Under the pieces are notes generated by a model. The model saw nothing but the letters and a program-made list of their open reading frames with translations, did no database searches and was not told the origin of the DNA. From Actinoplanes teichomyceticus ATCC 31121 (GTDB lineage: Bacteria; Actinomycetota; Actinomycetes; Mycobacteriales; Micromonosporaceae): a stretch of DNA of 64,000 nucleotides. The stretch is from assembly GCF_003711105.1 (NCBI RefSeq), contig NZ_CP023865.1:1152001-1216000 (forward strand). Direction: 5' to 3'. Numbering within the stretch: position 1 is the first letter of the stretch; every line of letters begins with the position of its first letter. Below are positions 28,447 through 36,695 of this stretch, one piece after another. Made by a program: the position numbers and the translations under genes.

Positions 28447-29316
28447 ATGGCGGAGATCCATCACTTCAACCACGGATGGATCACTCCGGCGGTGAGCTAC
28501 CTGCTGTCGGTGCTCGGCTCGATGCTCGGCCTGACCAGCGCGGCGCGCCTGCGCTCGGCCCGTACCGGCGGCGAGCGCGGCTGGTGGCTGGTGCTGGCGG
28601 CGCTGGCGATCGGCGCCACCGGCATCTGGAGCATGCACTTCGTGGCCATGCTCGGTTTCGACGTGACCGGCACCCCGATCCGCTACGACAGCACGCTGAC
28701 CGCGGCCAGCGTGCTGATCGCGTTCGGGTCGGTCGGCGCCGGCCTGGCCATCGCGCTGCTGGGCGCCACGGCCCGGCAGCCGCGCATCCTGGCCGGCGGC
28801 GTGCTGGCCGGGCTGGGCGTGGCCGCCATGCACTACACCGGTATGGCCGCGATGCGCCTGACCGGCGAGATCCACTACGCCGGCAGCCGGGTGGCGCTGT
28901 CGGTGCTGATCGCGGTGGTCGCCGCCACGGTGGCGCTCTGGCTCACCCTGGTGGTCAGCCGACCGGCGATCATCTTCGTCTCCGCGCTGGTGATGGGCGT
29001 CGCGGTGAACGGGATGCACTTCACCGGCATGTCCGCGATGTCGGTGGTGGCGGGCTCCGGCCGCGGCCCGGTCGAGGGCGCCTCCGCCGGATCCCTGCTG
29101 GTCCCGATCGGCGTCGCGGTGATCTTCGGCATCCTCGGCATGGTCTACGCGCTGGCGGCCGCCCCGAGCGAGGAGGACCGCGCGGCGGCGGAGTACCTCG
29201 CCGCCCGCCTGCAGGCCCGGACCGGGCAGCCGGCCGCGCCCGCCCCGGGCGGCGCGAGCGGCCGGAGCACGCTCGGCGACGGGTCCTGGACCTACCGCGA
29301 CCGCTCCGCGCGGTGA
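28447..29316 (+). CDS. MHYT-domain membrane sensor
   Basis: The product is 289 aa with seven predicted helices. The three MHYT motifs are seen as SMHFVAM, AMHYTGM and GMHFTGM. The domain is proposed to bind copper and sense O2, CO or NO at the membrane. The protein lacks the GGDEF/EAL or kinase outputs often fused to MHYT. Only a short charged tail (about 245-289) follows. The ATG at 28447 follows GAGGGGGAG. A separate partner may carry the output; the REC-GAF protein upstream is a candidate by position only. Confidence 0.9.
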   Translation: MAEIHHFNHGWITPAVSYLLSVLGSMLGLTSAARLRSARTGGERGWWLVLAALAIGATGIWSMHFVAMLGFDVTGTPIRYDSTLTAASVLIAFGSVGAGLAIALLGATARQPRILAGGVLAGLGVAAMHYTGMAAMRLTGEIHYAGSRVALSVLIAVVAATVALWLTLVVSRPAIIFVSALVMGVAVNGMHFTGMSAMSVVAGSGRGPVEGASAGSLLVPIGVAVIFGILGMVYALAAAPSEEDRAAAEYLAARLQARTGQPAAPAPGGASGRSTLGDGSWTYRDRSAR

Positions 29317-29519
29317 CGGCGGCGCGGACCGGGCCGCCTGCGTCGACGTGAACGCGGTCCGCGCCGGCTGCGTCTTCGCCCTCGGGGTGGCCAACGGCCT
29401 GGTGGCGCGCTGGCCGCGGGCCACCACTACGGGCGCCTGCCTGCTGCGCTGCGGCCGCTGGCCGGCCGCGCGGCCTCGGTGGTGCTCCGGCGCGGACGGC
29501 CACCCGGAGCCGCGCGGCG

Positions 29520-29849
29520 CTACCGCGGCTGGACCAGCCAGTCCCAGGCGCGTTTCAGGGCGCCCGCGTGGCGGCCCTCGGGCAGGTCCGGGCTCGGCCG
29601 GGTCAGCCGCTCGCCCGGCTCGGTGAGGATCGCGCCGTTCTCGTAGAGCCCGGCGACCTGGTCACCGGCGGCGAACCGGTGCCCGTCCGAGGTACGGATC
29701 AGCAGCCCGTGGAAGACGTCCTCGGGCTCGTCGGCCAGGACGTGCTCGACCGTGCCGATCCGGTCGCCGCTCGGCGCGTACACCGGGACGCCGTCCTTGA
29801 GGACCAGGTAGGCGACCGGTTCGCCGAGATCTTCCGCCTTCTCCGTCAT
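29520..29849 (-). CDS. PRC-barrel domain protein
   Basis: The product is 109 aa. GVPVYAPSGDRIGTVEHVLADEPEDVFHGLLIRT is the PRC-barrel pattern, followed by a short helix ending in WDWLVQPR. Such small proteins bind partners in RNA or membrane processes and are often stress-linked. The ATG at 29849 is followed by a frame rich in G/C third positions. The 180 bp between it and the fusion gene stop show no gene. Confidence 0.85.
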   Translation of the reverse strand: MTEKAEDLGEPVAYLVLKDGVPVYAPSGDRIGTVEHVLADEPEDVFHGLLIRTSDGHRFAAGDQVAGLYENGAILTEPGERLTRPSPDLPEGRHAGALKRAWDWLVQPR

Positions 29850-30032
29850 GCCGTCGGATTACCCGCCCGGCCGGGTTTTCAGTCGCGCCCGGGGCGGGGC
29901 GGCACCGGCTTTTCGGGTGACCGGACACGGACCGGCCGCCGGACGGGGGTGGTCCGGCGGCCGGTGGCGCGCTCGGCCGGCCAGGGGGGCGGGCCGGTGC
30001 CGGGCGCGGGCTCGTGTGCCCGGGGCGGCCCC

Positions 30033-32621
30033 CTAGCGGCGGGCCATGATCAGGCCGGCCGGGTCGCTGCAGACGAGGTCCAGGGCACGCTGCAGCAGCC
30101 GCGGGTCGTACGTCGAGGCGTGGAACGTCGCCTCCAGGTGCAGCACCCCGTTCATCTCGCTGGTGGTCAGGGTGACGCCCTCGGGCTCGGCGAGCGTCGG
30201 CACGCTCTCGTTGACCCGGCCGGCCGGGTCCACCGCCCACGGCAGATCGCCGAGCATGTCGTGCCGGCCCTGGCTGATGAAGGTCAGCCGGGGCCGCGGC
30301 TCCACCGCGACCTCGGCCGGGAACGGCTCGGGCATCCCGGGGGCGCCGGTCAGCAGGATCTTCGCCTCGCGCAGCATGATCATGGTCAGGATCCGGCCGG
30401 TGGCCAGCTCCGCCTTCAGCGTCCGGTGGATCGCCACCGGGTCGGTCAGGCTCGCCGGCCGCAGGTACGGCCCCATGCAGAAGTTGCTGTCGACGCGGAC
30501 GCCCGCGCCCAGGTAGCGCCGGGCGTCGGCGAGGAACGTGCCGCCGGTCAGATCCGGGTCCAGACCCAGCTCGACCAGCGCCGAGGTGAACGCCGCGAAG
30601 GTGATCGCCGAGGTGGTGACGCCCGGGGCGTGCTCGTCGCGCCAGGCCCGCATCTGTCCGAGCACCCGCGACGAGCGCGCGGTACGCACGGTCAGGTCGG
30701 GCTGCCACGGCCGGGTCGGCGCGGGCGCCGGGTGCGGCGGGGTCGGGAGGCTCAGGCCCGCCCGCCACCGGTCCGGGTGCCAGGCGAACTGCTTGCACCA
30801 CGCCTTCGGCAGCGCCCAGCGGTGCCGTGCGGACGGGGCGACCCGGGCTGCCCGGCCCTCGTACGCCGCCGTGATCAGCTCGCGCAGCAGGGCGTTGGCC
30901 GGGCCGGCGTCGCCGTACGCGTGCGAAACCTTGAGCGCCACGTACCCGCCGCCGGAAAGGATCCGCACCGGGTGGTGCCCCCGCGGCTCGGCCTGCAGCT
31001 GCCGGGTCATCGCGTCGAAGTCCACCGGCGCCGGGCCGAGGTCGGTGACCGCGTCGGTCACGTGGGTGGCGAAGCCGGCCGCGTCCATGTGCTGCCACTT
31101 CGCGCCGGAGCGGTCCAGCCGGGACACCGCCCGGTGCGTCGGGTCGGCGGTGTGCAGGCCGATCAGCGCATTGCGGAGCCGGTCCGCGGTGACCCCGGTC
31201 AGCGGGCCGACCGTGCGGATGTACTCGAGCGGCAGCCAGGCCCGCTCGTGCAGGGTCAGCCTCGTGGTAGACATGACATGCACTCCCTCCGCCTGCGCCG
31301 TCGCGTCGACGACGGGCGCGAACACAACCTTCAGCACGGTCGGCGCGACCAGCACGGCCTCGATCGCCATCACCACGGCCACCCAGGTCACCAGGTCGTT
31401 CAGGTCCCCCTGGCGGCCACCCCACCAGGCGGCCAGCAGCTCGGCCGCGCCGGCGAAGACGGAGAAGACGCCGGCGCCGCGCACCCTGCCGTGCACCCGG
31501 GAGATGGCCAGGAAGAAGTGGTGGAGGACGAGCGGGACGTAGGTCAGCGTGAGAATGGCCAGCGCGGTGCCGGCGGTGTCCGCGTACGCGCTGCCGAAGA
31601 TCGACATGATCGGGTCGGCCAGCGCCATCACCACCAGCGCGGCCGGCAGGCCGCCGGCCAGGCAGACGAGCAGCCCCATCCGGACCTTGCCGCGCAGCGC
31701 GGCCCGGTCCCCGCTGGCCACCGCGAACAGTGTGAGCGCGACGTTGCCCGGCACCATGCCCAGGACCGACAGCACCATGAACGCGGTGTAGAAGGCGGCG
31801 TTCGCCTCGGCCGACAGCGTCGCGGTGACCACCAGCGGCAGGGTGGCCCGGGGCAGGTAGGCGGCCAGGTTCAGCAGGTTGTGGTCGAGGGTGGCCCGGC
31901 CCCGGCCGCGCAGCAGCGACAACCGCGGCCGCAGCGAGTCGATCATTCCGCGCCGGCGCAGCGCCGCGTGCAGGATCGCGGTCGACGCGACGATGCCGGC
32001 CACCCAGGTGAGCAGCAGCTCGCCGCCGGTCAGGGTGATCGGCAGCAGGGCCAGCGCGCCGAGCAGCACCAGCTTGAGCCCCGCGAACCAGGCGTTGCGC
32101 ATCAGCTGCAGCGGGCCCTGGAGCAGCCCGACCATGGCCTCGTCGAGGACCAGGGTCATGGCGTTCGACGCGATGCCGACCACCAGCAGCACGGTGGCCG
32201 GGACGCCGCCCATCGCCTCTCGCAGGCCGGGGATCCACAGCTGGGCGGCGGCCACGTAGAGCAGGCCACCGGCGGTCGCGGCGGCGCCCGCCACCAGCAG
32301 GCACGTGGAGATCAGGGCCCACCGGCCGCGGGCGAGCGAAGGCAGGTCGGCGATCAGCATGGTGCCCATGCCGAACATGCCGATGGTGCCGATCAGGGTC
32401 ATCGCCGACACCGCGGCGGAGGCCTGGCCGACGGCGGCCGGGGAGGCCACGTGCGCGGCCAGCCACCAGTACGCGAAGCCGAACGCCGAGGTGACCAGGG
32501 TGGTCGCCATCAGTGATCCGGCGTTCAGGAAGAGGTCGGCGTGACCGCGCAGGGCGGCCAGGACGCCACGCCGGCCCCGCGGCTGCGTCCCTGGCCGCGG
32601 TACGGCCTCGGTTGCCGGCAC
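30033..32621 (-). CDS. Wzx-like flippase fused to an HXXXD acyltransferase-like domain
   Basis: The reading frame is 862 codons. Residues about 25-430 are polytopic and resemble MATE/Wzx polysaccharide flippases (TTLVTSAFGFAYWWLAAHV, later ALTLFAVASGDRAALRGKVR). They are clearly paralogous to the flippase at 38962-40281. Residues about 450-862 are soluble and resemble the condensation/PapA/WS-DGAT superfamily. The motif VALKVSHAYGDAGPA supplies H567-x3-D571, and LTTSEMNGVLHLEATFHASTYD is in the C-terminal part. A flippase and an acyl- or condensing enzyme in one chain could acylate a glycan during export (inference). M450 has a strong own Shine-Dalgarno, so the soluble part may also be made separately. 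Confidence 0.8.
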   Translation of the reverse strand: MPATEAVPRPGTQPRGRRGVLAALRGHADLFLNAGSLMATTLVTSAFGFAYWWLAAHVASPAAVGQASAAVSAMTLIGTIGMFGMGTMLIADLPSLARGRWALISTCLLVAGAAATAGGLLYVAAAQLWIPGLREAMGGVPATVLLVVGIASNAMTLVLDEAMVGLLQGPLQLMRNAWFAGLKLVLLGALALLPITLTGGELLLTWVAGIVASTAILHAALRRRGMIDSLRPRLSLLRGRGRATLDHNLLNLAAYLPRATLPLVVTATLSAEANAAFYTAFMVLSVLGMVPGNVALTLFAVASGDRAALRGKVRMGLLVCLAGGLPAALVVMALADPIMSIFGSAYADTAGTALAILTLTYVPLVLHHFFLAISRVHGRVRGAGVFSVFAGAAELLAAWWGGRQGDLNDLVTWVAVVMAIEAVLVAPTVLKVVFAPVVDATAQAEGVHVMSTTRLTLHERAWLPLEYIRTVGPLTGVTADRLRNALIGLHTADPTHRAVSRLDRSGAKWQHMDAAGFATHVTDAVTDLGPAPVDFDAMTRQLQAEPRGHHPVRILSGGGYVALKVSHAYGDAGPANALLRELITAAYEGRAARVAPSARHRWALPKAWCKQFAWHPDRWRAGLSLPTPPHPAPAPTRPWQPDLTVRTARSSRVLGQMRAWRDEHAPGVTTSAITFAAFTSALVELGLDPDLTGGTFLADARRYLGAGVRVDSNFCMGPYLRPASLTDPVAIHRTLKAELATGRILTMIMLREAKILLTGAPGMPEPFPAEVAVEPRPRLTFISQGRHDMLGDLPWAVDPAGRVNESVPTLAEPEGVTLTTSEMNGVLHLEATFHASTYDPRLLQRALDLVCSDPAGLIMARR
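31283..31290 (-). promoter_or_regulatory. internal Shine-Dalgarno of the fusion gene
   Basis: On the minus strand GGAGGGAG lies exactly 8 nt before an in-frame ATG at 31274 (codon 450), at the start of the soluble domain. This is stronger than the site before the GTG at 32621. It allows an independent product of 413 aa starting MSTTRLTLHERAW. Confidence 0.7.
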
Positions 32622-32834
32622 TTCGTCCTACCCCCCAAGATCGGCGCACCGAGAAAGCTAGTAACTCGCCGTGTTCACGGGCCAGGGCGAAGCCGTCCGG
32701 TTTCGTCGTCTGTCCGGTCTGGAAATCGGCCAAGTCGGTGGATGAGGTGGCCCAATCGTACGATCTTCAGCGCCTGTGCCCCACAGTGGATCGGGGTGCG
32801 CGCCGGCTGCCGGTCACGCACCGTGAGTTGCCGG

Positions 32835-34079
32835 TCAGAGCCATCCGGTTTTCCGCAGCCGCCGGTAGAGGCCGCCGCAGAGCACCACCATGGCGGTGAC
32901 CGCACCCGGGAAGCCCCACGGCGAGTCCAGCCCGGGCATCGTCGCGAAGTTCATCCCGTAGATCCCGGCGATCACCGTCGGCACCGCGGCGATCGCGGCC
33001 CACGCGGCGATCTTGCGCATGTCGTCGTTCTGGTCGATCGAGATCTGCGCCAAACGGGCCTGCAGGATCGAGTTCAGCAGGTCGTCGTAGCCGGCCACCC
33101 GGTCCACCGCCCGGCTCAGCCGCCCGCGCACGTCGACCAGGTAGGGCCGCACCGCGGCCGGCAGATCCCGGCTCTCCAGCAGCCGCAGCAGCGGCTCGGC
33201 CAGCGGCAGCACCGCCCGCTTGAACTCCACCATCTCCCGTTTGAGCTGGTAGAGGTGCGCGATCTGGGTGCCCCGGTCGGCGGAGAAGGTCTCCTCCTCC
33301 AGGCGTTCCAGGTCCCGCTCGACGTGCCCGGCCACGTCGAGATAGCTGTCCACCAGGCGGCTGCCCACCGCGTACGCCACCGCCCACGGGCCATGCCGCA
33401 GCACGTCCGGGCGTCGCTCCAGCTCCTGGCGGACCTCCGCGAGCGGGCCGACCGGGCCGTGTCGCACGGTGATGGCGAACCACGGGCCGACGAGCACGGT
33501 GACGTCCCCGGTCTCGACCACCTCGGAGGTGTCGGTGAGCCGGTCGTGCTCGACGTAGCGCGCGGTACGCAGCACCAGCCGGGTCACGTCGCCGGCGACC
33601 TCCACCCCGGGCCGGTGCCCACCCTCGGCCGCCCGCTCGGCGAACAGCTCGTGCACCCCGAACACCTCGGCGACCAGGTCCATCGTGGGCCGGTCCGGCT
33701 CGTGCAGGCCGAGCCAGACGAACGCGTCGCGGTGGCGCCTGGCGAGGCGGGCGGCCTCCGGGAACGGCACCTGGCGCGGCTGCCCCGGCGCGGAACGCCG
33801 CATCCCACCGGCGTAGACCGCGCAGTCGACGACCGCGCCCATATTGCCGCGGGGCGCGACCGGGCCCGGCGCCACCGGCCGGCGGACCAGTCCGTCCAGC
33901 AGGGTCCGGAACGGGCCGGGCAGCAGCGCGCCGGCCCGCCGCCGGATCCACCGCCGCGGGCGCGACCGGTCCGGCTCGTCGGCGGTCTCGCGGTGCCAGC
34001 CCGGCTCGGGATCCTCGGGCGGCCGGAACTCGTCCAGGATGGCGGGATCGTCCCGCCGGCCGCGTCGCCGCCCGAGCAT
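32835..34079 (-). CDS. CorA-family divalent cation transporter
   Basis: The product is 414 aa from ATG 34079 (AGGAAGG upstream; a longer in-frame start at 34169 is less likely). The C-terminal pair of membrane helices is preceded by the signature YGMNFATMPG (the GMN motif). The long cytosolic helices (LERLEEETFSADRGTQIAHLYQLKREMVEF) are typical of CorA. It should conduct Mg2+ or Co2+, or Zn2+ for a ZntB-like member. An N-terminal basic/acidic leader of about 80 residues is longer than usual. It is transcribed divergently from a WYL regulator. Confidence 0.9.
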   Translation of the reverse strand: MLGRRRGRRDDPAILDEFRPPEDPEPGWHRETADEPDRSRPRRWIRRRAGALLPGPFRTLLDGLVRRPVAPGPVAPRGNMGAVVDCAVYAGGMRRSAPGQPRQVPFPEAARLARRHRDAFVWLGLHEPDRPTMDLVAEVFGVHELFAERAAEGGHRPGVEVAGDVTRLVLRTARYVEHDRLTDTSEVVETGDVTVLVGPWFAITVRHGPVGPLAEVRQELERRPDVLRHGPWAVAYAVGSRLVDSYLDVAGHVERDLERLEEETFSADRGTQIAHLYQLKREMVEFKRAVLPLAEPLLRLLESRDLPAAVRPYLVDVRGRLSRAVDRVAGYDDLLNSILQARLAQISIDQNDDMRKIAAWAAIAAVPTVIAGIYGMNFATMPGLDSPWGFPGAVTAMVVLCGGLYRRLRKTGWL

Positions 34080-34200
34080 ACGTGTGCCCGCCACCTTCCT
34101 GCCTCGCGTCGCGAAGGGATGCGACAGAGAAGGTAGCGCGTGGCGGCAGCGGATCGAGTGCTGCCTCACCGGTCAGTGACATCGGTGCGAGCCTTGAGGC

Positions 34201-35199
34201 ATGGCGAACACGAGTGCCCGGATGCTGCGACTGCTGTCGCTGCTGCAGACCCACCGCTACTGGCCCGGCGCCGAACTGGCCGATCGCCTCGAGGTCTCCC
34301 CGCGCACCCTGCGCCGGGACGTGGAGCGGCTGCGCGAGCTGGGGTATCCGGTGCAGGCGACCCGCGGCGTGGCCGGTGGCTACCAGTTGCGGGCCGGGGC
34401 GGCGGTGCCGCCGCTGCTGCTCGACGACGAGGAGGCGGTGGCCATCGCGGTCGGGTTGCGCAGTGCCGCCGCCGGCGCCGTCGCCGGCTTCGAGGAGACC
34501 TCGGTGCGGGCCCTGGCCAAGGTGGTCCAGCTGCTTCCGCCCCGGTTGCGCCAGCGGATCGACGCCCTGCAGGCGGTGACCAGCCCCGGCGTCCCCGGCG
34601 GCGGGCCGGTGCTGGACGCCGCGGTGCTCACCACGATCGCCACGGCCACCCGGGGCGAGGAGCGGCTGCGTTTCGACTACACCGCGGGCGACGGCGAGGC
34701 GCGGCGCCGGCACGCCGAGCCGCACCGGCTGGTGCCGCTCGGCCGGAAGTGGTACCTGCTGGCCTGGGACCTGGACCGGGCCGACTGGCGCAGCTTCCGG
34801 GTGGACCGGATCACCGGCCCGGCGCTGACCGGGGCGCGGTTCCGGCCCCGGGAGATCCCGGGCGGGGACCCGGCGGCCTGGTTGCGGTCGCGGATCCGCT
34901 CGATCCCGCACCGGTACGAGGTCAGCGTGCTGCTGGAGACCGGGCCGGAGACGGTGCGCGCGCTCACCGGCGACTGGGCGGTGTGCGAGCCGGTGCGCGA
35001 CGGTGTCTGCCGGATGCGGATGAGCGTCGATGACCTGAGCTGGCCGGCGATGGTGTTGAGCGTGCTGGCCGTGCCGTTCGCCATCGAGTCGCCGGTCGAG
35101 CTGCGCGAGCGGGTCCGGGCCGCGGGGCGGGTGTTGCTGCGCGGCGCGGACGCCTCTGATGTGGACGGACCGACGCCCCCGTGGCGCCGGTCCGCATAA
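34201..35199 (+). CDS. WYL-domain HTH transcriptional regulator
   Basis: The product is 332 aa. An N-terminal HTH_11 (ARMLRLLSLLQTHRYWPGAELADRLEVSPRTLRRDVERLRELG) and the wing ATRGVAGGYQLRAG precede a WYL domain (RRRHAEPHRLVPLGRKWYLLAWDLDRADWRSFRVDRI). WYL domains bind nucleic acid or nucleotides. The length is normal. The gene is divergent from corA and upstream of the glycan operon. It might control either, but that is not shown by the sequence. Confidence 0.92.
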   Translation: MANTSARMLRLLSLLQTHRYWPGAELADRLEVSPRTLRRDVERLRELGYPVQATRGVAGGYQLRAGAAVPPLLLDDEEAVAIAVGLRSAAAGAVAGFEETSVRALAKVVQLLPPRLRQRIDALQAVTSPGVPGGGPVLDAAVLTTIATATRGEERLRFDYTAGDGEARRRHAEPHRLVPLGRKWYLLAWDLDRADWRSFRVDRITGPALTGARFRPREIPGGDPAAWLRSRIRSIPHRYEVSVLLETGPETVRALTGDWAVCEPVRDGVCRMRMSVDDLSWPAMVLSVLAVPFAIESPVELRERVRAAGRVLLRGADASDVDGPTPPWRRSA

Positions 35200-35696
35200 C
35201 GAAAATACCCACCGCATGCGACACTTCCCCGACTTGATTAAGAAGCAGCTTATATAAAATTCACTGGATTCCCTTCGCTGTCCACTCCGGACCGGTCGGA
35301 TCCGGCCCCGGTGAGCGCCGCCGCACCCGCTCCGCTGTCGTGCGGGATGACCCTCTACGGCCACGGCGGCGGGATCTTCGGGTACGCCACGGGCAGCTCC
35401 GGCCCCCGGTCGGCCGGGCGACCGGAATGCCGCCCCGCGCGTGCCGACCGCCCCGACGGCCGGATCGGCACCCGCGGGCAGGGACCGCCCCTCGTTCGGT
35501 GCGCGCCACCGTCGGGTGGGGCCCGCGGCCGTCACAACGTGCTGCCCGGCGCGTACGCGCGGTCCAGCGGGAGGACCGGATCGACCGTTCCGTCCCTTGA
35601 TCGCCGCGCCCTATCGTTCCCGGGACACCCGAATCTCCCCGTGTCCCCGCGGGTCGTGCCCGCAATCCCTTCGATGTCCTTCCCGGGAGTTCCGCC
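35200..35696 (+). other. intergenic region with AT-rich promoter island, long leader
   Basis: The first 75 bp (35200-35275) are strikingly AT-rich for this genome and contain TTGATT (35234-35239) and TATATAAAAT (35251-35260). This is a likely promoter for the glycan operon, although the spacing (15 bp to TAAAAT) is off consensus. The remaining 420 bp to the TTG start would be a long untranslated leader. I see no convincing coding frame in it. Confidence 0.5.
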
Positions 35697-36695
35697 TTGC
35701 CCGAATTCGCGTCGCGAGCGATCGGCCCCACCGGCCGGGCGCCGGTCACGCTCACCAGCAGCGTGATCATCTGCGCCTACACGATGGAGCGCTGGGACGA
35801 CATCGTTCGAGCCGTCGAGTCGGTGTTGGCGCAGACCCGCCCGGCTGACGAGATCATCCTGGTCGCCGACCACAACGACGCGCTCGCCGACCGGGCCGCC
35901 GCGACGTTCCCCGGGGTGCGGGTGCTTCGCAACGAGGAGACCCGCGGGCTGTCCGGCGCGCGCAACACCGGTGTGCGCGCGGCCCGCGGCGACGTCGTGG
36001 TGTTCCTCGACGACGACGCGGCGGCCGCGCCGGACTGGCTGGGCACCATGCTGCTGCACTACCGCGACCCCGCGGTGCAGGGCGTCGGCGGCTCGGCCAC
36101 CGCGGTCTGGTCCCGCGGCGCGCGCCCGGCCTGGATGCCCGCCGAGTTCGACTGGGTGGTCGGCTGCACCTACGTCGGCCAGCCCACGTCCCCGGCGCTG
36201 GTGCGCAACCTGGTCGGCTGCAACATGTCGTTCCGGCGCGAGGTCTTCGCCCGGATCGGCGGCTTCAGCTCCGACATGGGCCGGGTCGGCAAGCGGCCGC
36301 TCGGGTGCGAGGAGACCGAGCTGTGCATCCGGCTCAGCCAGGCGCAGCCGGACGCGAAGGTCCTGTACGACCCGGCGGTCAACGTGTCGCACCGGGTCAG
36401 CGCCGACCGCCACCGGTTCCGCTACTTCCGGTCCCGCTGCTACCACGAGGGCATCTCCAAGGCGCTGGTCTCGCGTCTGGTGGGCGCCGGCAGCGGTCTG
36501 TCCGCGGAGCGCTCGTACGTCCTGCGGGTGCTGCCGCTCGGCTTCGCCCGGGCGCTGCTGCAGGCGCTGATGCTGCGCCCGGCCGCGGCGGGACGCGCGT
36601 TCGCCATCGCGTTCGGCCTGGTCGCGACCGCGACCGGATTCATGTACGGCAGCCTGGAGCAGATGTGGCTCGCACCGCACAGTGAGACCGCGTGA
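35697..36695 (+). CDS. family 2 glycosyltransferase
   Basis: The product is 332 aa. The GT-A fold is clear: SSVIICAYTMERWDDIVRAVESVLAQT, then LSGARNTGVRAARGDVVVFLDDDA (the DDD metal motif), then NMSFRREVFARIGGF and the acceptor-side EETELCIRL. The final 60 residues are hydrophobic and may attach it to the membrane. The TTG start has GGGAG 7 nt upstream. It is the first gene of a five-gene operon, and its stop overlaps the next start (GTGA). Sugar donor unknown. Confidence 0.92.
   Translation: MPEFASRAIGPTGRAPVTLTSSVIICAYTMERWDDIVRAVESVLAQTRPADEIILVADHNDALADRAAATFPGVRVLRNEETRGLSGARNTGVRAARGDVVVFLDDDAAAAPDWLGTMLLHYRDPAVQGVGGSATAVWSRGARPAWMPAEFDWVVGCTYVGQPTSPALVRNLVGCNMSFRREVFARIGGFSSDMGRVGKRPLGCEETELCIRLSQAQPDAKVLYDPAVNVSHRVSADRHRFRYFRSRCYHEGISKALVSRLVGAGSGLSAERSYVLRVLPLGFARALLQALMLRPAAAGRAFAIAFGLVATATGFMYGSLEQMWLAPHSETA

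Noticed and set aside
29348..29626. A 92-codon plus-strand frame
   Set aside because: It overlaps the PRC-barrel gene, lacks a ribosome site, and becomes Arg/Pro/Gly-rich; no domain seen.
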